64,000 bases of DNA from Streptomyces canus (GCF_030815415.1 NZ_JAUSWW010000001.1:8742001-8806000); one strand, 5' to 3'. Positions 16,225 through 25,063 are shown, counted from the stretch's first letter. The notes: a model not told the origin generated them from the letters alone. Numbers and translations: made by a program.

Positions 16225-17013
16225 GTGAGCTTGAGGATCGTTGTCACCGTGAAGTACGTGCCCGACGCCACCGGCGACCGGCACTTCGCCGATGACCTGA
16301 CCGTCGACCGTGACGACGTGGACGGTCTGCTCTCCGAGCTGGACGAATACGCGGTCGAACAGGCCCTGCAGATCTCGGAGAACTCCGACGACGACGTCGA
16401 GGTCACCGTCCTGACGGTCGGTCCCGAGGACGCCAAGGACGCGCTGCGCAAGGCGCTGTCCATGGGCGCCGACAAGGCCGTCCACGTGGAGGACGACGAC
16501 CTGCACGGCACCGACGCGATCGGCACCTCGCTGGTGCTGGCCAAGGCGATCGAGAAGGCCGGCTACGACCTGGTGATCTCCGGTATGGCCTCCACCGACG
16601 GCACGATGGGCGTGGTCCCGGCACTGGTCGCCGAGCGTCTGGGCGTCCCGCAGGTCACGCTGCTGTCCGAGGTCTCCGTCGAGGACGGGATCGTGAAGGG
16701 CCGCCGCGACGGTGACTCCGCCACCGAGCAGCTGGAGGCATCCCTCCCGGCCGTCGTGTCGGTCACCGACCAGTCGGGCGAGGCGCGTTACCCGTCCTTC
16801 AAGGGCATCATGGCCGCCAAGAAGAAGCCGGTTCAGTCCTGGGACCTGTCCGACCTCGACATCGAGGCCGAAGAGGTCGGTCTCGAGGGCGCCTGGACCA
16901 AGGTCGACTCCGCGGCGCAGCGCCCGGCGCGTACCGCGGGCACGATCGTCAAGGACGAGGGCGAGGGCGGCAAGCAGCTCGCCGAGTACCTCGCGGGCCA
17001 GAAGTTCATCTAA
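16225..17013 (+). CDS. etfB: Electron transfer flavoprotein subunit beta
   Basis: 262 residues from GTG 16225, with AGGAG at 16213-16217. Family features: RIVVTVKYVPDA at the start, DEYAVEQALQ, VTVLTVGPEDAKDALRKALS, and the AMP-site region ISGMASTDGTMGVVPALVAE. With EtfA it carries electrons from acyl-CoA and other dehydrogenases to the quinone pool via ETF-quinone oxidoreductase. It is followed 53 bp later by etfA on the same strand. Confidence 0.96.
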   Translation: MSLRIVVTVKYVPDATGDRHFADDLTVDRDDVDGLLSELDEYAVEQALQISENSDDDVEVTVLTVGPEDAKDALRKALSMGADKAVHVEDDDLHGTDAIGTSLVLAKAIEKAGYDLVISGMASTDGTMGVVPALVAERLGVPQVTLLSEVSVEDGIVKGRRDGDSATEQLEASLPAVVSVTDQSGEARYPSFKGIMAAKKKPVQSWDLSDLDIEAEEVGLEGAWTKVDSAAQRPARTAGTIVKDEGEGGKQLAEYLAGQKFI

Positions 17014-17066
17014 GGCTCACCCCCCTTACCGCCCTGAAGCTTCGCAATTCGCAGGAGAGCATTCCC

Positions 17067-18029
17067 ATGGCTGAAGTTCTCGTCTACGTCGATCACGTGG
17101 ACGGCGCCGTCCGCAAGCCCACGCTGGAGCTGCTGACGCTGGCCCGCCGCATCGGCGAGCCGGTCGCCGTCGCGCTGGGCAACGGCGCCGCCGACACCGC
17201 CGCCGCGCTCGCCGAGCACGGCGCCGTCAAGGTCCTCACGCATGAGGCCGCCGAGTACGCCGACTACCTGGTCGTCCCGAAGGTGGACGCCCTCCAGGCC
17301 GCGTACGAGGCCGTCTCCCCCGCCGCCGTACTGGTGCCGTCCTCCGCGGAGGGCAAGGAGATCGCCGCCCGTCTCGCGCTGCGGATCGGCTCCGGCATCA
17401 TCACCGACGCCGTCGACCTGGAAGCCGGTGACGAGGGCCCGGTGGCCACCCAGTCGGTGTTCGCCGCCTCCTTCTCCACCAAGACCCGGGTCGCCAAGGG
17501 CACCCCGGTCATCACCGTCAAGCCGAACTCCGCCGCCGTGGAGGCCGCCCCGGCCGCCGGCACCGTCGAGGCCCTGTCGGTGTCCTTCGGCGCGCTGGCC
17601 ACCGGCACCAAGGTCACCGCGCGCACCCCGCGCGAGTCGACCGGGCGCCCGGAGCTGACCGAGGCCGCGATCGTGGTCTCCGGCGGCCGTGGCGTCAACG
17701 GCGCGGAGAACTTCGCGCTCATCGAGTCCCTGGCCGACTCCCTCGGCGCGGCCGTCGGCGCCTCGCGCGCCGCGGTGGACGCGGGCTGGTACCCGCACAC
17801 CAACCAGGTCGGCCAGACCGGCAAGAGTGTCTCCCCGCAGCTGTACATCGCCTCCGGTATCTCCGGCGCGATCCAGCACCGGGCCGGCATGCAGACCTCC
17901 AAGACGATCGTCGCGATCAACAAGGACGCCGAGGCCCCGATCTTCGACCTCGTCGACTACGGCGTCGTCGGCGACCTCTTCGACGTCGTCCCCGCCCTCA
18001 CCGAGGAGATCAACACCCGCAAGGGCTGA
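17067..18029 (+). CDS. etfA: Electron transfer flavoprotein subunit alpha
   Basis: 320 residues, ATG 17067, with an AGGAGA site about 10 bp upstream. The FAD-binding C-terminal domain is clear: VVSGGRGVNGAENF, ASRAAVDAGWYPHTNQVGQT, LYIASGISGAIQHRAGM and the terminal DYGVVGDLFDVVPAL. It is the FAD-carrying partner of EtfB, and the operon is etfB-etfA. A strong hairpin follows the stop (18047-18088). Confidence 0.96.
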   Translation: MAEVLVYVDHVDGAVRKPTLELLTLARRIGEPVAVALGNGAADTAAALAEHGAVKVLTHEAAEYADYLVVPKVDALQAAYEAVSPAAVLVPSSAEGKEIAARLALRIGSGIITDAVDLEAGDEGPVATQSVFAASFSTKTRVAKGTPVITVKPNSAAVEAAPAAGTVEALSVSFGALATGTKVTARTPRESTGRPELTEAAIVVSGGRGVNGAENFALIESLADSLGAAVGASRAAVDAGWYPHTNQVGQTGKSVSPQLYIASGISGAIQHRAGMQTSKTIVAINKDAEAPIFDLVDYGVVGDLFDVVPALTEEINTRKG

Positions 18030-18046
18030 TCGCACTCAGGCGTGAC

Positions 18047-18088
18047 GAGGCCCCCGTGACCGCTCTCCGAGCGGGCCGCGGGGGCCTC
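18047..18088. terminator. Terminator hairpin between etfA and the EEP gene
   Basis: GAGGCCCCCG (18047-18056) pairs perfectly with CGGGGGCCTC (18079-18088), with a 22-nt loop. It lies between two convergent stops and may serve both directions. Confidence 0.75.
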
Positions 18089-18091
18089 CTC

Positions 18092-18985
18092 TCATGCCAG
18101 GGTGAGCGAGGCCTGCACCGGCAGATGATCGCTCGGGAACTGCCCGTGCCGCGCGAAGGTGTTGATCCAGGCGCGGTGGACGGTGGCGCCGAACGTCGCG
18201 AGGATCCAGTCGATCCGCTCGCCGCCGGGAGTGAGCGGCTTGTAGCCGTGGAAGGTCGCGTACAGCTCACCGCGCTCGGCCGCGGCGTCCCAGGTGTCGA
18301 CGAGTCCGGCGGCCAGGAGCGTGTCGTAGGCCTGGTTGTTCCCGGCCGCCGCGTTGAAGTCGCCGGTCACGACGACCGGGGAGGAGCGGGCGAGTTCCGC
18401 GATCCGCTCGGCGACGAACGACGCGGAACGCTCGCGCGCGTACTGGCTCACATGGTCGAAGTGGGTGTTGAGGACGTGGAACTGGCGCCCGCCACGGGCC
18501 CGTTCACGGAAGCGGACCCACGTGACGATCCGGGGGAGGGCGGCTCCCCAGGTGTTCGAGCCGATGGTCCTGGGGGTGTCGGAGAGCCAGTAGGTGTCGT
18601 GCTCGACGGGGGACAGCCGGCGGGTGTCGTAGAAGATCGCCGTGGACTCGTCGTGGCTCCCGCCCTCGCGGCCGGTGCCGATCCAGTCGTAGTGCGGGCC
18701 GAGATCGGTGTGGATGTCCCGCAGTTGCTGGTAGAGGCCCTCCTGGGTGCCGATGAGCGTGGGGGACTCACGGCGCAACAGCTCGCGCATCACCGGGCGG
18801 CGGGCGGCCCAGCTGTGGGGTTCGGAGGTGCTCGCGAAGCGCAGATTGAACGTCATGACCTCCATCCGGCGGTTGCCCGACCTGGCGACGGAGGCGGGCA
18901 TCGAGGCCATCAGCGGAACGGCGACCGCCGCGGCCACCACGGTTCTCAGACCCATGCGGCGCGTCATCCTGTTGGTGTGCGACAT
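18092..18985 (-). CDS. Exported endonuclease/exonuclease/phosphatase (EEP) family protein
   Basis: 297 residues. I start at ATG 18985 because GGGAGGGG sits just upstream in the mRNA; the longer frame adds a low-quality leader. The N-terminus has a twin-Arg signal-like stretch (RMTRRMGLRTVVAAAVAVPL, cleavage near SVARSG). Metal phosphoesterase motifs: VMTFNLRF, LIGTQEGL, VVVTGDFNAA and FPSDHLPVQA. It likely hydrolyses a phosphodiester or phosphomonoester outside the cell, possibly nucleic acid or a sphingomyelin-like lipid. Confidence 0.9.
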   Translation of the reverse strand: MSHTNRMTRRMGLRTVVAAAVAVPLMASMPASVARSGNRRMEVMTFNLRFASTSEPHSWAARRPVMRELLRRESPTLIGTQEGLYQQLRDIHTDLGPHYDWIGTGREGGSHDESTAIFYDTRRLSPVEHDTYWLSDTPRTIGSNTWGAALPRIVTWVRFRERARGGRQFHVLNTHFDHVSQYARERSASFVAERIAELARSSPVVVTGDFNAAAGNNQAYDTLLAAGLVDTWDAAAERGELYATFHGYKPLTPGGERIDWILATFGATVHRAWINTFARHGQFPSDHLPVQASLTLA

Positions 18986-19080
18986 GTAATCCCCTCCCGA
19001 CGGGTCAGGATGAATGCCCGGACCGCAGTGCGAAAGAGGGCGTCTGGAATGACGGGGGTGACTCATGCTGCGGACGGGTG

Positions 19081-19135
19081 TTGACCGGCAGGAACTCCAT
19101 GGATAACTTCGTTCTACGGATTGTTGATTCCGTAG
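19081..19135 (+). promoter_or_regulatory. Promoter with overlapping operator-like inverted repeat
   Basis: TTGACC (19081-19086) and TAACTT (19104-19109) are spaced 17 bp. The inverted repeat CTACGGA (19114-19120) / TCCGTAG (19129-19135), with an 8-bp spacer, covers the expected transcription start. This suggests repression of the DUF6986 gene, perhaps by an IclR- or TetR-type protein encoded elsewhere. Confidence 0.6.
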
Positions 19136-19158
19136 AGCGGAAAATAGGAGGGTGTGGC

Positions 19159-20454
19159 ATGGGTCAGGGCCAGCAGGAGCAGGTGGCGACGAGCCTCGCG
19201 GGTGCCGTCAGCGAGGAGATCAGCGCCTCCCTCGCGCCGGTCGACGCCGAGCTGGAGCGCCGCTACCCCGGTGACCCCGGCACCCGCCAGCCCGTCCACA
19301 CCGTCTACGTCCCCGGCGACGCCTTCGCCGCCGACACCCTGCGCTCCTGGGGCGACCAGGCCCACGCCGCCCTCGACGAACACGCCCCGGACGCCGCGTC
19401 CTTCGCCGCCGTACTGGGCCTGTCCGACGAACTCGCCGAGCCGGTGTACTCCCGGGTGCGCGCCAAGCTGGCGCGCGAGCCCATCGAGGACCTGCGGGTG
19501 GACTTCGAGGACGGCTACCAGGGCAAGGACGAGGACCAGGACGCGGCCCGTGCCGCCCGCCTGATCGCCGAGGCGTACCGGAACGGCACAGCGGCCCCGT
19601 ACATGGGCATCCGCATGAAGTGCATGGAGACGGCGGTACGCGACCGCGGCATCCGCACCCTGGACATCTTCCTCACCGGCCTGCTGGAAGCCGGCGGTCT
19701 GCCCGAGGGGCTCGTCCTCACGCTGCCGAAGGTGACGTACGCCGAGCAGGTCACCGCCATGGTGCGCCTCCTCGAGGAGTTCGAGAAGGCGCGCGGCCTC
19801 GAGCCCGGCCGGATCGGCTTCGAGATCCAGATCGAGACCAGCCAGTCCATCCTCGCCACCGACGGCACCGCCACGGTCGCCCGGATGATCCAGGCCGCCG
19901 AGGGCCGCGCCACCGGTCTGCACTACGGCACCTTCGACTACAGCGCCTGCCTCGGCGTCTCCGCCGCCTACCAGGCCAGCGACCACCCGGCCGCCGACCA
20001 CGCCAAGGCGATCATGCAGGTCGCGGCCGCGGGCACCGGCGTACGCGTCTGCGACGGCTCCACGAACGTCCTGCCGGTCGGCCCGACCGCGAAGGTCCAC
20101 GACGCCTGGCGCCTGCACTACGGCCTCACCCGCCGCGCCCTGTCGCGCGCCTACTACCAGGGCTGGGACATGCACCCCGGCCACATCCCGACCCGGTACG
20201 CCGCCGTCTTCGCCTTCTACCGCGAGGGCTTCGAGCAGGCCGCCGCCCGTCTCGCCCGCTACGCCAACCACACCGGCGGCGACGTCATGGACGAGCCCGC
20301 CACCGCCAAGGCCCTCGGCGGCTATCTGCTGCGCGGCCTGGACTGCGGCGCCCTCGACATCGCCGAGGTCGCCCGCCTGACCGGCCTGACCAGGACCGAC
20401 CTGGAGCGCTTCGCGGCACCCCGACGCGGGGACCTGACGATCTCCGGCCAGTAG
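19159..20454 (+). CDS. DUF6986 / HpcH-HpaI aldolase (citrate lyase-like) family protein
   Basis: 431 residues; ATG 19159 has AGGAGGG at 19146-19152. A TIM-barrel of the HpcH/HpaI and citrate-lyase-beta type: VDFEDGYQGKDEDQDA (acidic metal segment), YMGIRMKCMETAVRDR (Arg), IGFEIQIETSQSI (metal Glu) and LHYGTFDYSACLG (metal Asp). The family cleaves or condenses C-C bonds of 2-oxo or malyl-type acids with Mg2+. Related genes are often seen near purine/glyoxylate genes in streptomycetes, but not in this window. The upstream dyad implies substrate-responsive control. Confidence 0.88.
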   Translation: MGQGQQEQVATSLAGAVSEEISASLAPVDAELERRYPGDPGTRQPVHTVYVPGDAFAADTLRSWGDQAHAALDEHAPDAASFAAVLGLSDELAEPVYSRVRAKLAREPIEDLRVDFEDGYQGKDEDQDAARAARLIAEAYRNGTAAPYMGIRMKCMETAVRDRGIRTLDIFLTGLLEAGGLPEGLVLTLPKVTYAEQVTAMVRLLEEFEKARGLEPGRIGFEIQIETSQSILATDGTATVARMIQAAEGRATGLHYGTFDYSACLGVSAAYQASDHPAADHAKAIMQVAAAGTGVRVCDGSTNVLPVGPTAKVHDAWRLHYGLTRRALSRAYYQGWDMHPGHIPTRYAAVFAFYREGFEQAAARLARYANHTGGDVMDEPATAKALGGYLLRGLDCGALDIAEVARLTGLTRTDLERFAAPRRGDLTISGQ

Positions 20455-20460
20455 GGCCCG

Positions 20461-20473
20461 TAGATTGCGGCCA
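20461..20473 (+). promoter_or_regulatory. -10 box for a leaderless small gene
   Basis: TAGATT at 20461-20466 lies 6 bp before ATG 20473 and only 7 bp after the stop of the DUF6986 gene, so the small gene may have its own start site. Confidence 0.45.
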
Positions 20474-20724
20474 TGACGCTCGCACCCGATGACGAGACAC
20501 GCACCCGCGAGGAACTGGCCGCGTTCGTCCGCGCACTGCACGAGGAGTGCCTCCAGCGCGGTGACGAGTGGGAGAACCGCACCGTCGACACCTTCCTGGA
20601 GGCGCTCTCGGCGTGGATCGACTCCGCGCCGGGCTGGTACCGGAACTTCGACAAGGACCGCCCCGCCGGGGGCGACTGGACCTTCCTGGCCCGGGCGTTG
20701 CGTGCGGCGACCGACTACGAGTGA
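20473..20724 (+). CDS. Small DUF7660-like protein
   Basis: 83 residues, acidic and helical: TREELAAFVRALHEECLQRG, then WENRTVDTFLEALSAWIDSA, and a C-terminal FLARALRAATDYE. This fits the small DUF7660-type proteins found in actinobacteria and some immunity loci. No signal peptide or membrane segment. It is between the aldolase and the kinase, with about 80 bp to the latter. Function unknown. Confidence 0.7.
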   Translation: MTLAPDDETRTREELAAFVRALHEECLQRGDEWENRTVDTFLEALSAWIDSAPGWYRNFDKDRPAGGDWTFLARALRAATDYE

Positions 20725-20802
20725 CGGGCGGCGCCCGAGGAGCCGTGCGTGACGGATTAGTCTGGGCGACACGCGCGGACGGGTCACAGGAACGGGGCAA
20801 CG

Positions 20803-22581
20803 GTGTCATCGGGGGAGAACGGACGGACGGACGAGACCGGCCGAGTGCTGGCCGGGCGCTATCGCGTCGTGGCTCAGCTCGGCCGGGGCGGCATGGGCGT
20901 GGTCTGGCGGGCCGTCGACGAGGTCCTCGGCCGTGAGGTCGCCGTCAAGGAACTGCACACCTACACCGACTCCGAGGTCCCCGAGCTCGCCGGCCTGCGG
21001 CTGCGCATGCAGCGCGAGGCCCGCGTCGCCGCCCGGGTGCGCCATCCCGGTGTCGTCGCCGTCCACGACGTGACCGAGGTCGACGGCCGCCCGCTGATCG
21101 TCATGGAGCTGGTGGACGGACCCTCCCTGGACGACGTCCTGCGCGAGCGCGGCCCCCTCGATCCGGCCGAGGCGGCCGGGATCGGCGCCGAGGTCATGGA
21201 CGCGCTGGCGGCCGCCCACCGCGTCGGCGTCCTGCACCGGGACGTGAAGCCCGGCAACATCCTGCTCGACCGGTCGGGGCGCGTCGTCCTCACCGACTTC
21301 GGCATCGCGACGATGGAGGACCTGGGCGACGGCTCCGCCGCCCACCTCACCCACAGCGGCGAACTCGTCGGCTCCCTCGACTACTTGGCACCCGAACGTG
21401 CCCAGGGCGCCGACCCCGGCCCGGCCTCCGACATCTGGGCCCTGGGCGCCACGCTGTACGCCACGGTGGAGGGCTCCTCGCCCTTCCGTCGTACGTCCAC
21501 CTTCTCCACCCTCACCGCGATCGTCACCGAGCCGCTCCCGGAACCCGCTCGCGCGGGAGCGCTCGGACCCGTGCTCCGGAGGCTGATGGACAAGCGGCCC
21601 GAGGGCCGCCCGGAGGCGGAGGAGGCGCGGGAACTGCTGCGGGCGGTCGCGGACGCAGGCGGCACGGATGCACCGACGACGACCCTGCGGGGTACGGCGG
21701 GGGCGGCGTCGGCGGAAAGGGAGCGCGGTGTGCCGTCGGTGCCGCCGGGATTCGGGCCGGTGACGCCCCTCGCTCCGGCAGGACAGGGCTTCGCGACGGA
21801 TGGACCGGGCTCGGAGGGTTTCGGCCCTCCCGGCCAGGGCGTCCCCGCCCCGCAGGGCTACGGTGCTCCCGGCCATGCGGGACCGCCTCCGCAGGGCTTC
21901 GGTACAACTGCCCCGGGACCGCCGGCCCCGGCTGTCACCGGACCCGCGCACACCACGCGACCCTCCCCCCGCAGGGGCCGCGTGCTCCTCGCCGCCACGG
22001 CCGTCACCGTCGTTCTGGCATCGGCCGGAGTCACCGTCGCCCTGTTGAACAACGGCGGAGACAAGGAGACCGGCGCGCGACCCACGGCGTCCGCCACCGG
22101 CGTCGGAGTCACCTCCTCGGCGAGCGGCCGTGGCGGCGCCGTCCGCACGGACGATCCCCAGCCCACCGGGCAGGAGGCCGAGAGGACCCCGAAGGCGACC
22201 GGGACACCGGGCCGCACGACCGGGAGTACCCCCACGGGCCGGGCCACCACGTCCTCCCCGACGAAGACCGCGGGCGGCGGTGACGCGACGCCCCCCGCCC
22301 CGGCCTGCTCCTCCATCGGCGGCGGCAAGTACAACTGCACGGTCTGGAAGACCGCCGACTCCTACACCGCCTCCGGGACCGAGGTCGGCATCCTCAAAGC
22401 GGGCACCAACTACTTCTACTGCCAGCAGAACCTGGGCCGCCGGGTGACGGACGGCGAGTGGACCAACGTCTGGTGGGCCAGGACCGACGACGACAGCGGC
22501 AACACGAACGTCTACGTCAGCGACGTCTACATCAAGGGCGGCGACAACGACGAACCGGTGCCGGGACTCCCCGTCTGCTGA
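20803..22581 (+). CDS. Membrane Ser/Thr protein kinase with extracellular Cys-rich domain
   Basis: 592 residues from GTG 20803. Kinase domain at residues ~15-280: VAQLGRGGMGVVWRA (Gly loop), EVAVKELH (Lys), LHRDVKPGNILL (catalytic loop), LTDFGIATM (DFG) and DYLAPERAQGADP. A Pro/Gly/Gln-rich linker follows (GPPGQGVPAPQGYG), then one membrane segment at about 393-414. The external part has a Thr/Ser-rich stalk and a final ~90-residue domain with four Cys (APACSSIGGGKYNCTVW, YFYCQQNL, LPVC), which looks like an SH3-like or ligand-sensing module. It is a Hanks-type PASTA-like architecture without PASTA repeats. Confidence 0.93.
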   Translation: MSSGENGRTDETGRVLAGRYRVVAQLGRGGMGVVWRAVDEVLGREVAVKELHTYTDSEVPELAGLRLRMQREARVAARVRHPGVVAVHDVTEVDGRPLIVMELVDGPSLDDVLRERGPLDPAEAAGIGAEVMDALAAAHRVGVLHRDVKPGNILLDRSGRVVLTDFGIATMEDLGDGSAAHLTHSGELVGSLDYLAPERAQGADPGPASDIWALGATLYATVEGSSPFRRTSTFSTLTAIVTEPLPEPARAGALGPVLRRLMDKRPEGRPEAEEARELLRAVADAGGTDAPTTTLRGTAGAASAERERGVPSVPPGFGPVTPLAPAGQGFATDGPGSEGFGPPGQGVPAPQGYGAPGHAGPPPQGFGTTAPGPPAPAVTGPAHTTRPSPRRGRVLLAATAVTVVLASAGVTVALLNNGGDKETGARPTASATGVGVTSSASGRGGAVRTDDPQPTGQEAERTPKATGTPGRTTGSTPTGRATTSSPTKTAGGGDATPPAPACSSIGGGKYNCTVWKTADSYTASGTEVGILKAGTNYFYCQQNLGRRVTDGEWTNVWWARTDDDSGNTNVYVSDVYIKGGDNDEPVPGLPVC

Positions 22582-23812
22582 GCCCGCACGTGGCGCTCCA
22601 GGCCGGACGAGGTGACCAGCTTCTCTCCTTGAACAGCCGCGTGCCCTGCCGGCACAGTTCCCGGTCGGCCCGTGCCCGGGCGCAGAACTCCTCGGGCGTG
22701 ACCCCGAACAGCTCCCTCAACCGGGCGGAGCCGACGAGGAGTTCGGTGAGCAGCGCCCGCTGGCCCGGGTGGGTGCGGGGGACGCCGGTGCCGTCGTGGA
22801 GGACACCGTGGCGATTGACGTACACGTACACGCCCGGGAGTCGCGTGCCGTCCGCCAACTCGGTCCGGACCTCGGGGGAGGGCAGCCAGACGCGCTGGTA
22901 GTTGCCGCTCGGCAGCGGTACCCCCTCGCTCGCGTCGACCACCGCCAACTGCTCCGCGTCGAGCCAGGTCACGAACAACTCCCGTACGGCAGCGGGTGCG
23001 TCGACCGGCGAGGCGGACACATAGCCCAGCAGGCTCACATGCGCGGAGACGCCGACGTCGATACCCGTGACACGGGTCCGCACCATCGGAATGGGGGAGG
23101 TGATCCCGTACTCGGCCATCTTGTGGCGCAGTTGGGCCGGACTGGCGTTGGAGCCGACGGCGAGAACGGGGACGCGGTCCTCGTACAGCAGCCGGTCCAG
23201 GGGGAGGAGACGGCCCCCGTCCAACAGCCCGGAGTCGGCCGGCCAGGCACCCGGATAGAGCAACGGATGATCACGCGGCGCCTCGGCCAGCCCCAGAGCC
23301 TCCAGGGTGCGGCCGTCCGGGGCGGGTCCCGAGTCTCGTAGGCCGCTCCGTCGGCCGGCCGCGACCGAAGACAGCCGCGAGGGGGACTCCGACGCCGAAC
23401 CCGGCTGTGACGGACCGCTCGCGTGTCCGTCCCGGTCTGGCTGGGGCTGCCGTGGATCGCCTGGTGTCGCGTTGGGCGGTGAACCTGTCTGTGGCAGGCC
23501 GGGCGTGTTTGCGCCCGGGGCGGGAGAGGGCTGCTGTGGATCGTCTTTCGACGCCTCGGACGCCGGACCTGGTGGTGACGGGCAGTCGGCGTGTCCGTCC
23601 CGGTCTGGCTGGGGCTGCCGTGGATCGCCTGGTGTCGCGTTGGGCGGTGAACCTGTCTGTGGCAGGCCGGGCGTGTTTGCGCCCGGGGCGGGAGAGGGCT
23701 GCTGTGGATCGTCTTTCGACGCCTCGGGCACCGGGCCAGGCTGTGACGGACCGCTCGCGTGACCGTCCGGGACCTGTTCGGGTTGAGCTGCCTCGCGTGT
23801 GCGTTGCTCCAC
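22532..23812 (-). CDS. Protein with GSNASPAQL motif and repetitive Pro/Asp-rich N-terminus
   Basis: 426 residues. The N-terminal ~150 residues are low-complexity and carry two near-identical 56-residue repeats (DDPQQPSPAPGANTPGLP...). The ordered part begins near residue 175 (LAEAPRDHPLLYPGAWPADS). It includes VPVLAVGSNASPAQLRHKMA, which resembles the N-terminal loop of gamma-glutamylcyclotransferase-like proteins, then YVSASPVDAPAAVRELFVTW and YVYVNRHGVLHDG. Function is unassigned. The 3' end overlaps the kinase gene by 50 bp on the other strand. The true start could be later than ATG 23812. Confidence 0.7.
   Translation of the reverse strand: MEQRTREAAQPEQVPDGHASGPSQPGPVPEASKDDPQQPSPAPGANTPGLPQTGSPPNATPGDPRQPQPDRDGHADCPSPPGPASEASKDDPQQPSPAPGANTPGLPQTGSPPNATPGDPRQPQPDRDGHASGPSQPGSASESPSRLSSVAAGRRSGLRDSGPAPDGRTLEALGLAEAPRDHPLLYPGAWPADSGLLDGGRLLPLDRLLYEDRVPVLAVGSNASPAQLRHKMAEYGITSPIPMVRTRVTGIDVGVSAHVSLLGYVSASPVDAPAAVRELFVTWLDAEQLAVVDASEGVPLPSGNYQRVWLPSPEVRTELADGTRLPGVYVYVNRHGVLHDGTGVPRTHPGQRALLTELLVGSARLRELFGVTPEEFCARARADRELCRQGTRLFKERSWSPRPAWSATCGLSRRGVPAPVRRCRRP
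23403..23762. repeat. 168-bp tandem repeat inside the GSN-motif gene
   Basis: Positions 23422-23559 and 23590-23727 are identical over 138 bp at a period of 168 bp. The flanks add a start of a third copy (23403-23425 recurs 336 bp later at 23739-23761). The period is 56 codons, so the reading frame is kept. The very high identity means a recent duplication or copy-number variation. Confidence 0.9.
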
Positions 23813-23819
23813 CGGCCGC

Positions 23820-24869
23820 TCAGTCCGCCGGCGGCAGTTCGCCTGAGCCGCGGGTGATCAGGCGGGTGGGCAGCTCGATGCGTTCCGGGACGAGCAGAGT
23901 GCCGTCGAGCTGGCGGAAGAGGCGCTCGGCGGCGGTGCGGCCGAGGGCTGCCGCGTCCTGGGCCACGACGGTGACGCCCGGCTGGAGCAGGTCGGCGAGC
24001 TCGATGTCGTCGAAGCCCACCAGGGCGATGCGGCGCGGATGCTCGGCGAGGACGCGGATCACGGTGACCGTCACCCGGTTGTTGCCCGCGAAGACCGCGG
24101 TGACCGGCGTCGGTCCGGAGAGCATCTGCTCGGCCGCCCGGCGCACCCGCTCGGGGTCCGTGACGCCGAGGGACATCCAGGCGTCCTCGACCGGTATGCC
24201 CGCGTCCTCCATGGCGGCCCGGTAGCCGCGCAGCCGCTCGGCGGCGGTGTGGATGCGGGGCATGTCGCCGATGAAGCCGATCCGGCGGTGCCCGTGGGCG
24301 ATGAGGTGAGCGACGCCGTCGCGGGCACCCCCGAAGTTGTCGGAGAGGACGACGTCGGCGTCGATCTGTCCGGCCGGACGGTCCACGAACACCGTGGCGA
24401 CGCCCGCCTTCAGCTCGGGCTCGAGATACCGGTGGTCGTCACCGGCCGGGATGACCACCAGCCCGTCCACGCGCCGCGCGCAGAGCGCCAGGACCAACTC
24501 CTGCTCCCGGTCCGGGTCCTCCGCACTGGAGCCGTTGATCAGCAGGGCGCCGTGGGCACGGGCCACTTCCTCGACGGAACGGCTCAGCGGACCGTAGAAA
24601 GGGTCCGCGAGATCCTCCAGGACCAGCCCGATGCTGGCGGTGCTGCCTTTGCGCAGCACCCGCGCGCTGTCGTTGCGGCGGAAGCCGAGCGCGTCGATGG
24701 CCTCCTGGACCCGGCGCTCGGTCTCCGGCGTGACGCCCGGTTCGCCGTTGACCACACGGGAGACCGTCTTGAGCCCGACCCCGGCGCGCGCGGCCACGTC
24801 CTTCATCGTCGGACGGTTGCCGTAACGCGAGGTGGAGAGACGATCTGCGCGGCGGGTGGAGTCGGGCAC
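23820..24869 (-). CDS. LacI family transcriptional regulator
   Basis: 349 residues. The helix-turn-helix is at residues ~20-70 (TMKDVAARAGVGLKTVSRVV, then NGEPGVTPETERRVQEA) and the hinge is around FRRNDSARVLRKGS. The periplasmic-binding-like core follows (SIGLVLEDLADPFYGPLSRS ... ALVGFDDIELADLLQPGVTV). It is divergent from the ROK gene, with a perfect 12-bp palindrome between them that is its likely operator. Ligand is probably a sugar or sugar phosphate. Confidence 0.94.
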   Translation of the reverse strand: MPDSTRRADRLSTSRYGNRPTMKDVAARAGVGLKTVSRVVNGEPGVTPETERRVQEAIDALGFRRNDSARVLRKGSTASIGLVLEDLADPFYGPLSRSVEEVARAHGALLINGSSAEDPDREQELVLALCARRVDGLVVIPAGDDHRYLEPELKAGVATVFVDRPAGQIDADVVLSDNFGGARDGVAHLIAHGHRRIGFIGDMPRIHTAAERLRGYRAAMEDAGIPVEDAWMSLGVTDPERVRRAAEQMLSGPTPVTAVFAGNNRVTVTVIRVLAEHPRRIALVGFDDIELADLLQPGVTVVAQDAAALGRTAAERLFRQLDGTLLVPERIELPTRLITRGSGELPPAD

Positions 24870-24953
24870 GATGCGGCGTCCTGTTCCTGTCGTCCGAGAA
24901 AGGTGCGGCGTTCATGATTTTGTATGAGGATGTGGCGTCGAGCATAGAGCCTG

Positions 24954-24965
24954 GACAACGTTGTC
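24954..24965. promoter_or_regulatory. LacI-type operator GACAACGTTGTC
   Basis: A perfect 12-bp palindrome with the central CG typical of LacI-family sites. It lies in the 194-bp divergent region between the LacI gene (start 24869) and the ROK gene (start 25064) and is placed to control both. Confidence 0.75.
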
Positions 24966-25063
24966 AGATGCAGGGGACACTGTCCACCGCAATCTCCGGT
25001 TCCGTGCCCCCACCCCGGGATCGGCCCACACTTGCTCATGGTTGACCGGGAGATCACACACTG

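Noticed and set aside
23403..23762. CRISPR-like repeat array
   Set aside because: Only two to three long copies with in-frame coding content and no unique spacers.
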